A stretch of DNA of 64,000 nucleotides from Chthonobacter rhizosphaerae (GCF_013839525.1 NZ_JACDIS010000007.1:222826-286825), one strand, 5' to 3'. Numbered from the stretch's first letter, positions 27,668 through 37,447 are shown. Translations and numbers: made by a program. The notes: generated by a model from the letters alone, not told the origin.

Positions 27668-28684
27668 TTACTTTTCGTCGAGAATCACCCAACCGTTGGT
27701 GGCCTCCGAGGCGAAGACCGCGTCGAGGATCCGCATCATCCGGACCGTGTCGGCCGGACCGTAGGGCAGGACGGCCTCCTGCCGGATCGCCTTGGCGAAG
27801 GCTTCGCCCTGCAGCCCGTACTGGTCCGAGGGAGGCAGCACGATCCGCTCGGCGCCCTCGTCACCGAGCACCTTGCCGTCATGGACGCGGATCTCGGTCT
27901 CCTCGCCCTGCGGCGCATTGAACGGGATGATCACCTCCACCCGGCCGGCGGTGCCGACCACCGTCACCCGCTGGTACGGCACGCACTGGGTGCCGACCGT
28001 GAAGGTGAGGTGCCGCCCGTCGCCGAAATCGACCAGCGCGCTCGTCAGCCGGTCCGTCCCGAAGGTCGGGTCCCGGTCGACCAGCGACACCAGCCGGGTC
28101 GGCTCCGCGTCGAGGACGAAGCGGGACACCACGATCGGGTAGCAACCGATGTCGAGGGCCGCGCCCCCGCCGGTCTCCGGCTTGTTGCGGATGTTGCCCG
28201 GATCGGCGTTCGCATAGCTGAACCAGGCCTGGACGCCCACCGGCGCGCCGATCCGGCCGGTGCGGACGAGATCCCGCACCGCGATCCACTGCGGGTGGAA
28301 GCGGACCATGAAGGCCTCCAGGTAGACGATGCCCTCCGGCAAGGCGAGCAGGCGCTCCGCGTCGGCCGTGTTCATGCCGCCCGGCTTTTCCGAAAGCACG
28401 TGCTTGCCGGCGGCGGCCGCTTTCAGCGACAGGTCCACGTGGCTGTCGTTCGGCGTCGGGATGTAGACGGCCTCGATGCTCGGATCGTCGATCAGCGCCT
28501 CATAGGAGCCGTAGGCGGTCGGGATGCCGAGCGCGTCCGCGGCCTCGCGCGCCTTCGTCTCGTCGCGGGAGGCGATCGCCGCAACCTCCAGCCACGGCGT
28601 CGTCCGGAAGCCGGGGATCACCTTGTCGCGCGCGATCTTGGCGGTGGACAGGATGCCGATGCGAACGGGGCGGACGGGGGCCAT
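27668..28684 (-). CDS. Gfo/Idh/MocA-family NAD(P)-dependent oxidoreductase
   Basis: A 338-residue dehydrogenase. The N-terminal Rossmann fold starts RIGILSTAKIARDKVIPGF, followed by YIPTPNDSHVDLSLKAAAAG and the catalytic EKP motif (HVLSEKPGGM) of the family; the C-terminal domain carries the GGGAALDIGCYPIVVSRFVL stretch with the conserved D-x-G-C-Y. Such enzymes oxidise sugars, inositols or dimeric sugars. It is the last gene after the RbsB-like binding protein on the same strand, beyond a terminator hairpin, so it may be expressed partly by read-through. The sugar is unknown. Confidence 0.9.
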   Translation of the reverse strand: MAPVRPVRIGILSTAKIARDKVIPGFRTTPWLEVAAIASRDETKAREAADALGIPTAYGSYEALIDDPSIEAVYIPTPNDSHVDLSLKAAAAGKHVLSEKPGGMNTADAERLLALPEGIVYLEAFMVRFHPQWIAVRDLVRTGRIGAPVGVQAWFSYANADPGNIRNKPETGGGAALDIGCYPIVVSRFVLDAEPTRLVSLVDRDPTFGTDRLTSALVDFGDGRHLTFTVGTQCVPYQRVTVVGTAGRVEVIIPFNAPQGEETEIRVHDGKVLGDEGAERIVLPPSDQYGLQGEAFAKAIRQEAVLPYGPADTVRMMRILDAVFASEATNGWVILDEK

Positions 28685-28794
28685 GGGGCGCCTCTCAGGT
28701 TTTCGAGGTGGAGGTTTGCAGTTCTATCGCCCGGCCCAGGCTGCCGCCATCCTGTCGGAACCGGCGGGTCTCGGGCGCGGACGGCTCGAGAAAA

Positions 28795-28820
28795 GCCGCC
28801 CGGGATCGCTCCCGGGCGGC
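28795..28820 (-). terminator. rho-independent terminator after the sugar-binding protein gene
   Basis: Minus-strand reading gives an eleven-pair perfect stem (GCCGCCCGGGA with TCCCGGGCGGC), a four-base loop and then TTTTC. It lies 62 bases after the binding-protein stop and about 110 bases before the oxidoreductase start, so it should cut the message between them or act as an attenuator. Confidence 0.85.
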
Positions 28821-28881
28821 GGCACGTCGGTTACTGCGGCCCGTTGACGTCGCGCCCTCTTCGATGGGGCGCGTGCGGCGG

Positions 28882-29823
28882 TCAGCTGCGCGGAGCGGTC
28901 CAGCCCTTGTACTCGTTCACGTTGTCGCGGGTCACGAGCGTGGACGGCAGCAGGGTGACGGTCTCGGCGGGCTTCTCGCCGTTCAGCAGCTTGGCGCCGA
29001 TCTCGGTCGCGAGCTGCGCCATGGCGTAGGGATCCTGGCTCGCCGAGGCGTGGATCATCGGCGAGTTCGGGTCCTTCAGCGACGCCTCGATGTCCGGCGC
29101 GCCGTCCACCGCGGTGATGATGATGTTGTTGCGGCCGAGCTGCTTGGCGGCGAGGTCGGTGCCGATCGCCTGCGGGTCGTTGATGGCGAAGATCGCGTCC
29201 ACTTCCGGGAAGCGGGTCAGGTGGCCCTGCGCCACCGCGAGGCCGCCGTCGCGCGAGCCCTTGCCGTCCTGGTCGTCGGACAGGATCTCGATGCCCTCGG
29301 CCTTCTCGAACACGCTCTTGCAGCCGGTCACCCGGTCGATCACGGCCGACACCTGCGGGCCGTTCTGGATGATCACCTTGCCCTTGCCGCCCAGCTTGTC
29401 CACGATGTACTGGCAGGCGATCTCGCCCGCCTGGACGTTGTTCGTGGTCACGGTGGCGTCGGCGCCCTTGGCGGCGGTATCCACGGCCACGACGACGATG
29501 CCGGCGGCCTGGGCGCGCTTGATCGCGGGCTCGATGGCGTTCGGGTCACCCGGGTTGAGGAGGATGAGATCGACGCCCGCGGCGATGAAGTTGTCGATCT
29601 GGGTGAACTGCTTGTTGAGATCGTAGTCGTAGCCGACCGTCAGCACTTCCACGTTCGGGTTGATCTCCTTGGCCTTGGCGGTCGCGCCGTCGGCGAGGGC
29701 CACGAAGAACGGGTTGCCCATGGAGCCGAGCGAGATGCCGATCTTGTTCAGGTCCTTGGCGGCGGCGGCGCCGGTCATCGCCAGGGCGGCGACGGCGGCG
29801 AGAAGAATGGTCTTGGACTTCAT
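28882..29823 (-). CDS. periplasmic sugar-binding protein of an ABC importer (RbsB-like)
   Basis: A 313-residue periplasmic binding protein. A signal peptide (MKSKTILLAAVAALAMTGAA, ending AAAK) leads into the type I fold of ribose/fructose-type receptors: GISLGSMGNPFFVALADGA, NFIAAGVDLILLNPGDP, IVVVAVDTAAKG and DAIFAINDPQAIGTDLAA. A GGAGGAG ribosome site precedes the ATG. It delivers sugar to the permease and ATPase encoded just upstream. The overall set (ROK repressor, ATPase, permease, binding protein, ROK kinase) resembles fructose (Frc) systems of rhizobia, but the exact sugar is not settled by sequence. Confidence 0.93.
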   Translation of the reverse strand: MKSKTILLAAVAALAMTGAAAAKDLNKIGISLGSMGNPFFVALADGATAKAKEINPNVEVLTVGYDYDLNKQFTQIDNFIAAGVDLILLNPGDPNAIEPAIKRAQAAGIVVVAVDTAAKGADATVTTNNVQAGEIACQYIVDKLGGKGKVIIQNGPQVSAVIDRVTGCKSVFEKAEGIEILSDDQDGKGSRDGGLAVAQGHLTRFPEVDAIFAINDPQAIGTDLAAKQLGRNNIIITAVDGAPDIEASLKDPNSPMIHASASQDPYAMAQLATEIGAKLLNGEKPAETVTLLPSTLVTRDNVNEYKGWTAPRS

Positions 29824-29960
29824 GATTGTGTGACTCCTCCTGGGGTTGGTTTCCGCCGGTTCCTTGATGTCACTCCCTGACCGGCGGTTCCTTGCATGCC
29901 GGCGTCCGCTCCTCGCATCGCGAGGGTCGCGGCCGCCGGTTTCTCCCGGGGCAGGCCACC

Positions 29961-29986
29961 GGGGAGGCGTTTGCCGACGCCTTCCC
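29961..29986 (-). other. hairpin between permease and binding-protein genes
   Basis: GGGGAGGCGT (29961-29970) pairs with ACGCCTTCCC (29977-29986) around a six-base loop, with one G-T pair. There is no T run. Hairpins at this position commonly stabilise the binding-protein end of ABC importer messages, but that role is inferred. Confidence 0.5.
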
Positions 29987-30094
29987 GGGCGGCCACCCGA
30001 GTGGTTCGGTCCGGATGCCGGGCCCCGACGGCCCGGTTCCGTCCCGCGGGCGAGGGCTCCTGCGGCCCGTCGCCCGTGTTCCTCCGCCGGCCCG

Positions 30095-31105
30095 TCAGGT
30101 GCGGGCCGACCCCTTGGTCCTGTAGCGGTCGAGCGCCACGGCGCCGATGATCACCAGGCCCTTGATGATGTACTGCCAGATGTCGCTGACGCCGGTCAGG
30201 ATCAGGCCGTTGGTCAGCACCGCGATGATGAGGGCGCCGACGAGCGTGCCCCAGATCGACCCGATGCCGCCCACGAAGGACGTGCCGCCGAGGATCACCG
30301 CCGCGATGGCGTCGAGCTCGTAGGACTGGCCGAGCTGCAGGCCGTTGGCCGCGTAGAGGCGCGCCGCGCTCATCACGCCGCCGAGGCCGGCCATCAGGCC
30401 GGAGAAGCCGTAGACGAACAGCAGCACCGCCCAGACCTTGATGCCCGACAGGCGCGCCGCGTCCGGGTTGCCGCCGACCGCGTAGATGTGCACGCCGAGC
30501 ACCGTCCGCCGCAGGATGAACCACGACACGAGGATGGTCGCGAAGGCGATCACCACGAGCCACGGCACGCCGAACAGGGTGCCGTTGCCGATGAAGGCGA
30601 ACGGCAGGTTGGAGTTGAACACCGTGGTGTCGTCTCCGAGGAGGCGGGCGACGCCGCGCACCGCCGTCAGTGCGCCCAGCGTCACGATGAAGGGTGGTAG
30701 CTTCACGAAGGCGATCAGCGCGCCGTTCACGAGGCCGAACACGAGGCCGATGCCGAGCGCGATCGGAATGCCCAACATGCCGGCTTCCGGGATGAGCGAG
30801 CCGATCACCGCCCCCATGGCCGCCGCCGCCAGGATGGAGCCGACCGACAGGTCGATGCCGCCGGTCAGGATCACCATGGTCATGCCGGCCGCGAGCACGA
30901 TGTTGATGGCGGCCTGCTGGGCCACGATCGAGAGGTTCTGGCCCGACATGAACCGTCCGGTCATGCTCTCGAACGCGATCGCCAGGATGATCAGCACCGG
31001 CAGCATGCCGACGGTGCGGATGATGGTCTGGATTCTCATCTTCCGGGCGGCGGCGGCGCGGTCGGCCGCGGCGGTGCCGGAAGCGGTGGTGGTCTGGTCG
31101 GCCAT
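30095..31105 (-). CDS. sugar ABC importer permease (RbsC-like)
   Basis: A 336-residue inner-membrane permease with about nine or ten hydrophobic helices. The RbsC-class signature is clear: MTMVILTGGIDLSVGSIL in the first third, VYAVGGN-type YAVGGNPDAARLSGI in the middle, and ILGGTSFVGGIGSIWGTLVG near the end. It forms the translocation path for the sugar captured by the RbsB-like protein and is driven by the RbsA-like ATPase upstream. ATG at 31105 (MADQTTTASGT) is chosen; 73 bases separate it from the ATPase stop. Confidence 0.94.
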   Translation of the reverse strand: MADQTTTASGTAAADRAAAARKMRIQTIIRTVGMLPVLIILAIAFESMTGRFMSGQNLSIVAQQAAINIVLAAGMTMVILTGGIDLSVGSILAAAAMGAVIGSLIPEAGMLGIPIALGIGLVFGLVNGALIAFVKLPPFIVTLGALTAVRGVARLLGDDTTVFNSNLPFAFIGNGTLFGVPWLVVIAFATILVSWFILRRTVLGVHIYAVGGNPDAARLSGIKVWAVLLFVYGFSGLMAGLGGVMSAARLYAANGLQLGQSYELDAIAAVILGGTSFVGGIGSIWGTLVGALIIAVLTNGLILTGVSDIWQYIIKGLVIIGAVALDRYRTKGSART

Positions 31106-31178
31106 CAGGCGAACTCCATGGGCTCCCCGGGGCGCCCGCATCCCTGCCGGGCTGCGCGGGCGGCGGGAACGGGAACGG

Positions 31179-32723
31179 TCAGTGGACGGTCGCGCCCGGC
31201 GCCGTGGAGGCGCCGGTCGCGTAGGCGATGATGGTTTCCTGGGTCACCGGCACCCCGGTGGCGCCGCCGACCTCGCCGGCGATGTGTCCCTCGCGCATGA
31301 CAAGGACGCGGTCCGCGATCCCGACCACCTCGGGGAGTTCCGACGAGATCACGATCACGCCGACGCCCGATTTCGCGAGGTCGTCGATGATCCGGTAGAT
31401 TTCCGACTTGGCGCCGATGTCGACGCCGCGGGTCGGCTCGTCGAGGATCAGGACCTTGGGCCTCGTTTCCAGGAGGCGGGAGAGCAGCACTTTCTGCTGG
31501 TTGCCGCCCGAGAGCGACCCCACCTCCACCTGCGGCCCGGCCACCCGGATCGACAGCGACCTGATGCCCTCCGCCGCGCGACGGCGCGCCATGCCCCGGT
31601 CCAGGATGCCGAACAGCTTGGCGTCCCGGCCGATCACGCCGAGGTTGATGTTGTCGGCGACCGACATGTCGAGGAAGAGGCCCTGACCCTTCCGGTCCTC
31701 GGTCAGGTAGACGAGGCCCGCGTCGATGGCGTCCTGGGGCTTCTTCGGCGAGATCGGATTGCCGAGCAGCGTGATGGTGCCGCTGGTGCGCTGCTCCGCG
31801 CCATAGATCAGCCGGGCGAGCTCGGTCCGGCCGGAGCCGACCAGGCCGGCGATGCCCAGCACCTCGCCCTGGTGCAGTTCGAACGAGCAGGGCTTCACCC
31901 GCCCGCCGTCGCCGACGCCTTCCACCTTCAGGATCACCGGCCCGCGGCTGCCGTGGGCGTCGTGGTCCTTCTTGTAGAACTTGGAGAGGTCGCGCCCGAC
32001 CATCATCTTGACGAGGGCGTCCGCGTTCAGCTGCTCCCGCGTCAGGGTGCCCACGTAGGACCCGTCGCGCAGCACCGAGCAGCGGTCCGACAGCTCGTAC
32101 ACCTCCGCCATCCGGTGGGAGATGTAGATGATGGCGAGGCCTTCCTGGCGCAGCTGGCGGATCAGGTCGAACAGCTTGTCCGTCTCGCGGCTGGAGAGCG
32201 CGGTAGTCGGCTCGTCCATCACCAGGATGCGGGCGTCCGCGTGGATGGCGCGGGCGATCTCCACCAGTTGGCGCTCGGCGATGGAGAGGTCCTGCACCAG
32301 GGTCGAGGGGCCGAAGGTGGCGCCGAGCCGCTGCAGCACGCCGCGGCAGCCCTCGCGCATGGCCCGGCGATCCACCTGGGCGCCGGATTTGGCCTCGCGG
32401 CCGAGATAGATGTTCTCCGCCACGCTGAGGTTCGGGGCGAGCGCCAGCTCCTGGTAGATCACCGCCACGCCCAGCTGCTTGGCCGAAAGCGGCCCGTCGA
32501 TGGTCACCGGGCGGCCTTCGACGCGGATCTCGCCGCCAGGGTCGGCCGTGTAGGCGCCGGAGAGGATCTTCATCAGGGTGGACTTGCCGGCCCCGTTCTC
32601 CCCCATCAGCGCGTGCACCTCGCCCGGATAGACCGTGAGGTCGACGCCCGCGAGGGCCCGAACGCCCGGAAACGTCTTGGAGATGCCGCGCATCTCCAGG
32701 ATGGGAGCCTTATTCGGCTGCAT
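31179..32723 (-). CDS. sugar ABC importer ATPase with two nucleotide-binding domains (RbsA-like)
   Basis: A 514-residue cytosolic protein with two tandem ATPase domains, as in RbsA. The N-terminal domain has Walker [10 protein letters not shown], signature LSIAERQ and Walker [12 protein letters not shown]. The C-terminal domain keeps signature [15 protein letters not shown] and Walker [12 protein letters not shown], but its P-loop is replaced by [10 protein letters not shown], the usual degenerate second site of this family. The start at 32723 overlaps the end of the ROK repressor gene by 14 bases, so translation of the two is probably coupled. Confidence 0.95.
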   Translation of the reverse strand: MQPNKAPILEMRGISKTFPGVRALAGVDLTVYPGEVHALMGENGAGKSTLMKILSGAYTADPGGEIRVEGRPVTIDGPLSAKQLGVAVIYQELALAPNLSVAENIYLGREAKSGAQVDRRAMREGCRGVLQRLGATFGPSTLVQDLSIAERQLVEIARAIHADARILVMDEPTTALSSRETDKLFDLIRQLRQEGLAIIYISHRMAEVYELSDRCSVLRDGSYVGTLTREQLNADALVKMMVGRDLSKFYKKDHDAHGSRGPVILKVEGVGDGGRVKPCSFELHQGEVLGIAGLVGSGRTELARLIYGAEQRTSGTITLLGNPISPKKPQDAIDAGLVYLTEDRKGQGLFLDMSVADNINLGVIGRDAKLFGILDRGMARRRAAEGIRSLSIRVAGPQVEVGSLSGGNQQKVLLSRLLETRPKVLILDEPTRGVDIGAKSEIYRIIDDLAKSGVGVIVISSELPEVVGIADRVLVMREGHIAGEVGGATGVPVTQETIIAYATGASTAPGATVH

Positions 32724-33975
32724 GGTGGGTCTCCCGGATGGACCCGGCGGCGCCCGTCAGAATCGAGGACCGCGGGGAGAAGTTGAAGAAGAGCGGCAGC
32801 GTCGCCGCGCCGAGCGCGCCGGCCTCCGGCCCGAACGAGCCGCGGAAGAAGAGCGGGCGGCGCACGCTCTCCGGGCTCGCTGCCTCGAGCGCCCGGTCGA
32901 GGTCGTCGATCAGTTCGTTCAGGAGCCCGCCGTCCACGTCCGCATCGATGACGATGTGCGGCATGTCGATCAGCGAGACGACCGACAGGAAGGCCGGCAC
33001 CAGGGCCGCCACGCAGTCGTCGATCCACTCGCTCACCGCCTTCGGGCGCGGCCGGCGCGCCAGCACCTCGGACACCTCGGCGAGGCTTTCCGCCTCGATG
33101 CCGTGCCAGGTGAGATGGCGCTTCAGGGCCGTCAGCGACGCCCGGGTGAGAAGCACGTCGAAGGGCCGCGTCGGCGCCGGCGCCGACGGAAGCCTGGAGC
33201 CCGGCACCGGCATCATGGCGATGTCGCCGGCGTTGCCCGTCACCCCGTGGACGCAGTCGCCGGCCATCACCAGACCGCCGCCGATGGCGCCGCCCATGAA
33301 CACGTAGAGAAAGTCGTCGATCTGCCGGCCCTTGCCGTAGAAGAGCTCCGCGATGGCGGCGGCATTGCCGTCGTTCTCGGCGAACACCGTGAGGCCGGTC
33401 GCCCGGCCGAGCGCCTCCGCGAAGTCGAAGTCGTCCCAGAGCTTGAACGAGGACGACGGCAGTTCCAGCTCCCGCAGCCAGCTGCCGAGGTTGAACGGCT
33501 GGGCGACGCCGATCCCGGCGAGCCGAACGCGCTCGGCGGGCGGCACTTCGGCGAGCAGGCTTTCCACGTCCCGCGTCACCAGGTCGACCGCCACGTCCGG
33601 CGCCGGCAGCACCATGTCGTGGCCGCGTCGGGCCAGGATCCGTCCGCCGAAGTCCACCCGCACCACCTCGATGCCCACCCGGTCCAGGCGCACGCCGATC
33701 GCGAACGCGCCGGCCGGATCCAGCGTCAGCATGGTGGCCGGCTGGCCCCGCTGCCCTTCCCGCTTCTTGCCGATGTCCCGGACGAGGCCGAGCGCCTCCA
33801 GATCGCGGATGATGCCGCCGACGGAATTGTTCGTGAGGCCGGCCGCCCGGGCGAGATCCGCCTTCGACGCCTCGCCGAGGCGGCGAAGGGCCTGCAGCAC
33901 GATACGCTCGTTGAAATGGCGAAGCTGGGCCGAGTTCGACCCCTGCCCCGTCCGCGACATGCGAACCGGTACCAC
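32710..33975 (-). CDS. ROK-family transcriptional repressor (NagC/XylR type)
   Basis: A 421-residue protein combining an N-terminal winged helix ([40 protein letters not shown]) with a ROK sugar-kinase-like body ([33 protein letters not shown]). The catalytic and zinc features of true kinases are incomplete, as usual in repressors. It should bind sugar or sugar phosphate and repress the transporter genes that follow. GTG at 33975 has GGAGG five bases upstream; an ATG at 33960 lies too far. It is first in the operon and overlaps the ATPase gene by 14 bases. A candidate operator lies at 34021-34049. Confidence 0.9.
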   Translation of the reverse strand: MVPVRMSRTGQGSNSAQLRHFNERIVLQALRRLGEASKADLARAAGLTNNSVGGIIRDLEALGLVRDIGKKREGQRGQPATMLTLDPAGAFAIGVRLDRVGIEVVRVDFGGRILARRGHDMVLPAPDVAVDLVTRDVESLLAEVPPAERVRLAGIGVAQPFNLGSWLRELELPSSSFKLWDDFDFAEALGRATGLTVFAENDGNAAAIAELFYGKGRQIDDFLYVFMGGAIGGGLVMAGDCVHGVTGNAGDIAMMPVPGSRLPSAPAPTRPFDVLLTRASLTALKRHLTWHGIEAESLAEVSEVLARRPRPKAVSEWIDDCVAALVPAFLSVVSLIDMPHIVIDADVDGGLLNELIDDLDRALEAASPESVRRPLFFRGSFGPEAGALGAATLPLFFNFSPRSSILTGAAGSIRETHHAAE

Positions 33976-34020
33976 GCGCTCCTCCCAGAGCCACCCGCAG
34001 CCTGAAGCTCAGGCACCCAC

Positions 34021-34049
34021 CTTTATTAATTCATTGTGAGTTATTAAAG
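34021..34049. promoter_or_regulatory. candidate ROK repressor operator
   Basis: CTTTATTAA (34021-34029) and TTATTAAAG (34041-34049) form an imperfect inverted repeat with seven of nine positions matching, in a strikingly AT-rich island of a GC-rich genome. It is centred about 60 bases upstream of the ROK repressor start. AT-rich palindromes are typical NagC-type targets, so autoregulation of the operon is likely. Confidence 0.55.
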
Positions 34050-34227
34050 CGTCGGATGGACGGGCCGTCAAGGGCACTCGTGCGGGTTCCGGCATCTTTT
34101 GCAGTGCAGCGGAAAACCGCCTGTCTGGGAGCCTCGTCGCGACTTACCGTCGCGGCCCCGGTCGAGTCCTGACCATACGCTCTTCCGGCCTGGGCGCAAC
34201 AGCCGATGCGTGCGGAGCGCAGAAATT

Positions 34228-34260
34228 CCCGCACGTCTGCCTAAACCGAAGGCAGGCGGG
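34228..34260 (-). terminator. hairpin after the ROK kinase gene
   Basis: CTGCCT (34237-34242) pairs with AGGCAG (34250-34255), flanked by CCCGC (34228-34232) and GCGGG (34256-34260) as an outer stem. It begins 13 bases after the kinase stop on the minus strand. The tail (AATTTC) has few T residues, so termination may be weak. Confidence 0.5.
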
Positions 34261-34272
34261 AGGTTGCGCCGG

Positions 34273-35169
34273 TCAGGTCTTCCAGAGCCAGGCGGCGCCG
34301 CGAACGCCGGAACTGTCCCCGTGCCGCGCCTTGCGGATCGGGGTCTCCACCTGGTCGGAGAACACGTAGGGGGCGATCAGACCCGGCAGGTCGGAATAGA
34401 GTTCGTCCACGTTCGACATGCCGCCGCCGAGCACGAACACGTCCGGATCGAGGATGTCGATCAGGAGCGCCAGCGAACGCGCCAGCCGGTCCGCGTAGAT
34501 TTCGTATGTGGCGCGCGCGACCGGATCGCCCGCGCGCATCATGGCGACGATCTCCGCCCCGGACGGGCGCGTGCCCGCGCGGCGCTCGTACTCGTCCTGG
34601 AAGCCCGTGCCGGAGCAGTACATGTCCAGGCACCCGCGCCGCCCGCACCAGCATGTCGAGCCGGGTATCTCGTCGGGCTTCGGCCAGGGCAGCGTGTAGT
34701 GTCCGATCTCGCCGCCGAGGCCCTGGAAGCCGTCATGCGGCCGGCCGTCGATGGCGATGCCCGAGCCGTGGCCGGTGCCGATGATGATGCCGTGCACCAC
34801 CCGCGCCCCCGCGCCTGCGCCGTCCACAGCCTCCGAGATGGCGAAGCAGTTGGCGTCGTTGGACAGGCGCACCGGCCGCCCCAGGGCGGCCTCCAGGTCG
34901 CGGCCGAGGGGCCGGCCGTTCAGCCACCAGGAGTTGGCGTTGCGCACGAGGCCGGTCTTCGGGTTCGGGCTGCCCGGGATGCCGATGCCGACCGAGCCGC
35001 TGAGCCCGGTCTGCGCCTCGGCGAAGGCGACCAGGTCGCGCACGGCCAGGATCGACCCCTCGTAGTCCTCGCGCGGCGTGGCGATGCGCCGGCGCACCCG
35101 CTCCGTTCCGTCCGCGTCGAGCCCGATGATCTCGATCTTGGTGCCGCCCCAGTCGATGCCGATCAGCAT
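34273..35169 (-). CDS. ROK-family sugar kinase (fructokinase-like)
   Basis: A 298-residue ROK kinase. It starts with the phosphate loop MLIGIDWGGTKIEIIGLD, has LSNDANCFAISEAVDGAG (catalytic aspartate in NDAN), the GTGHGSGI loop and a complete zinc motif CWCGRRGCLDMYCSG, which separates it from the repressor-type member nearby. It would phosphorylate the imported sugar, fructose being the commonest substrate of this subgroup with N-acetylglucosamine as an alternative. It is on the same strand, upstream of the transporter operon, with about 300 bases between; it could be a separate transcript under the same repressor. Confidence 0.9.
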   Translation of the reverse strand: MLIGIDWGGTKIEIIGLDADGTERVRRRIATPREDYEGSILAVRDLVAFAEAQTGLSGSVGIGIPGSPNPKTGLVRNANSWWLNGRPLGRDLEAALGRPVRLSNDANCFAISEAVDGAGAGARVVHGIIIGTGHGSGIAIDGRPHDGFQGLGGEIGHYTLPWPKPDEIPGSTCWCGRRGCLDMYCSGTGFQDEYERRAGTRPSGAEIVAMMRAGDPVARATYEIYADRLARSLALLIDILDPDVFVLGGGMSNVDELYSDLPGLIAPYVFSDQVETPIRKARHGDSSGVRGAAWLWKT

Positions 35170-35361
35170 GAAGCCCTGCCCTGCCCTGTCGTTCGCCCCT
35201 GACCGAGAGCGCCTTCCGACCTGGCGGAATCGTCAGGTCGACAAGAAATCGGCCCAGATTCAATAAGCTGGAGCATTCTCTCGGCGAACAGGTCGTGCAA
35301 CTTGAACGGAGATTGCTCTAGCAGACCGGTCCCGCCCTGTCATGGCGGCCGGCGGAAGGCG

Positions 35362-36363
35362 TCAGACGTAGGTGATCGGCGGCTCGCTCTCGCCGCGCGG
35401 GGGCCGAGGCGGCATCAGCACAAGGAGCGCCTTCGGATCCACCTGAAGGTGGAAGGGCGGCGGCAGCCGGTTGAGCTCGCCGTCCACGGAGACACGAAGG
35501 TTCGGACGCCGGCTGGCGATGGAGACGCGCCGCACCGCGTTCACCTCCAGCCGCGAGTTCGACCGCCAGCGTCCGAGCGCCGCCTGGAGCGCGGCGAGCA
35601 GGAAGTCGAGCCGCCCGCGCGCCGGCAGGAGCACCAGGTCGAGATCGCCCTGGGTGAGGTCCTCCGCGTGCGGGAAGTCGCCGAACCCTTCCCGGAACGA
35701 CCCAACCGTCACGGCCACCTGGTAGTAGCGCGAGCGCGGCCGGGTGAAGTCGCCGCTGAAGGCGAGCGACATCTGCTTCAGCGAACGCACGGTCCGCAGC
35801 CAGACCCTCAGGGACGCCATCATCTTGCCGATGCGCGACCCGTAGGGCATCGCCTCCCGCACCTCGATGAACTGCGGGTGGAAGCCCAGGCTGACATGGT
35901 GGAGGAAGATGGAGCGCCGCCCGCTCTCGTCGGTCAGGACGCCCACGTCCACCGGCAGCACCTCGCATTCGGCGAGCGTCGCCAGGGCGTCGTCGAATCC
36001 GATCGGGATCTGGATGGAGCGGGCGAACAGGTTGAACGTTCCGAGCGGGATCACCCCCATGGCCTTGCCGGTGCCGACGAAGATCTCGCCGGCGCTGGAG
36101 ATGGACCCGTCGCCGCCGCCGACGATCACCGTGTCCACGTCCGGCCGTTCCGCGTGCCGCTTCAGGGTGCGGCTCCACAGCTTCGGCTCGACGAACTCGA
36201 TGTCGACGAGCGACCCGATCGGCGTGACGGCCTCGCGGATCCGCTGGATCAGCTCGGTCCGGTCCGAGGCGCGGGCCGCGCCCGCCTTGGCGTTGACCAC
36301 CACGACCACCCGGCCCACGGGCCGCGTCGCGTCGCGGGATGGAGCGTCCTGCAGCCTGCTCAT
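35362..36363 (-). CDS. diacylglycerol/lipid kinase family protein
   Basis: A 333-residue protein of the LCB5/YegS family. The nucleotide loop VVVVNAKAGAARASD opens it and the catalytic GGGDGSI motif follows (VDTVIVGGGDGSISSAGEIF), with GVIPLGTFNLFARS, a family hallmark. The C-terminal beta-sandwich is present. It should phosphorylate a lipid hydroxyl such as diacylglycerol. Two features follow GSR operons in some alphaproteobacteria, but no functional link to the next-door phyR is shown. Start ATG 36363 (MSRLQDAPSRD). Confidence 0.9.
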   Translation of the reverse strand: MSRLQDAPSRDATRPVGRVVVVVNAKAGAARASDRTELIQRIREAVTPIGSLVDIEFVEPKLWSRTLKRHAERPDVDTVIVGGGDGSISSAGEIFVGTGKAMGVIPLGTFNLFARSIQIPIGFDDALATLAECEVLPVDVGVLTDESGRRSIFLHHVSLGFHPQFIEVREAMPYGSRIGKMMASLRVWLRTVRSLKQMSLAFSGDFTRPRSRYYQVAVTVGSFREGFGDFPHAEDLTQGDLDLVLLPARGRLDFLLAALQAALGRWRSNSRLEVNAVRRVSIASRRPNLRVSVDGELNRLPPPFHLQVDPKALLVLMPPRPPRGESEPPITYV

Positions 36364-36513
36364 GACCCACCGGCCCTCGTCAGAACGGGGCGATGCGCCC
36401 CTTGGATGGACACACGCGCCCCGATCGGATCCGGGCTCGGCAGATTGGCGCCCGTGGTCAAGACGTCTTCCCCGGGCGTCCGTCGTCAGGCGCCCGTCGT
36501 CGCCCGGCTGTCG

Positions 36514-37314
36514 TCAGGCGTACGTGGCCTGGCGCGTGTCGCCGGCGGTGTCGCGGAAGAAGAGCGCCTGGCTCACCACCGCCTTCACCATGTCCTGGCG
36601 GAACGGCTTGGTGATGAGGAAGGCGGGCTCCGGCCGCTCGCCGGTCAGAAGACGCTCCGGATAGGCGGTGATGAAGACCACCGGCACGGACAGGCCGGGC
36701 AGGATCTCGTTCACCGCGTCGAGCCCGGAGGAGCCGTCCGCTAGCTGGATGTCGGCGAGGATCAGGCCCGGGCGCTTGCTCTCGGCCATCTCCACCGCCT
36801 CCTTGTGGGTGCGGGCGTTGCCGACGACCGTGTGGCCGAGGCTTTCCACCAGCATCTCCAGGTCCATGGCGATGATCGGCTCGTCCTCGATGATGAGGAC
36901 GTCGGTGGCGACCTGGCCGGCGATCTCGCGCCCGGCGGCATCGATGAGGCTTGTCAATTCGGTTTCCTCGACATCCAGCACGAGAGCGGCTTCTGCGGAG
37001 GAGAATCCCTCCACCGTGGTCAGCAGGAACGCCTGCCGGGGCCTTGGCGTCAGGGCTTCCACGGCGCGCATGCCGGTGCCGGGTTGCTCATGGGGATCTT
37101 CGCCGTTGACCGCGACGGAGTTCCAGATCTGCGAGAAGACGCGGTAAAGCGCCACGCGGGCCGGGAGCGAGCGGTCGAACGAGTCCGGCGAGGCCACGAG
37201 CGCCTCCAGGACGGCGACGACATAGGCGTCGCCGCTGGTCTGGGTTCCGTTCAGGGCCCGGGCGTACCGGCGAAGATAGGGAAGGTGCGGCGCGATGGTC
37301 TCGGACAGCGACAT
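36514..37314 (-). CDS. phyR: general stress response regulator, anti-anti-sigma factor
   Basis: A 266-residue protein with the unique PhyR layout: an N-terminal sigma-factor-like domain (residues 1-125) that mimics EcfG, then a receiver domain (about 135-260). The phospho-acceptor is D188 (LILADIQLADG), with acidic pocket IIEDEP, and T/K positions in VFITAYP and LITKPFR. Phosphorylation exposes the mimic so that it binds NepR and frees EcfG. It is divergent from nepR-ecfG with an exact EcfG promoter on its own strand (37448-37472). GAGGAG lies 11 bases before the start codon, a slightly long spacing. Confidence 0.97.
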   Translation of the reverse strand: MSLSETIAPHLPYLRRYARALNGTQTSGDAYVVAVLEALVASPDSFDRSLPARVALYRVFSQIWNSVAVNGEDPHEQPGTGMRAVEALTPRPRQAFLLTTVEGFSSAEAALVLDVEETELTSLIDAAGREIAGQVATDVLIIEDEPIIAMDLEMLVESLGHTVVGNARTHKEAVEMAESKRPGLILADIQLADGSSGLDAVNEILPGLSVPVVFITAYPERLLTGERPEPAFLITKPFRQDMVKAVVSQALFFRDTAGDTRQATYA

Positions 37315-37447
37315 GCTATCTGCGGCTCCTCGTCTTTTCGACGTTATGATCTGTCGGCGCGATCGAGGAGGATCCGTGGACCCTGTCCGCCCATCCCCCC
37401 CGAGGCCGGCCGAAGCGTCGCCCGCGGGCGATTTCGGCCAACATCGT

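Noticed and set aside
29846..30700. Plus-strand open frame opposite the sugar permease
   Set aside because: The minus-strand frame encodes a clear RbsC-type permease; the antisense product is low complexity.
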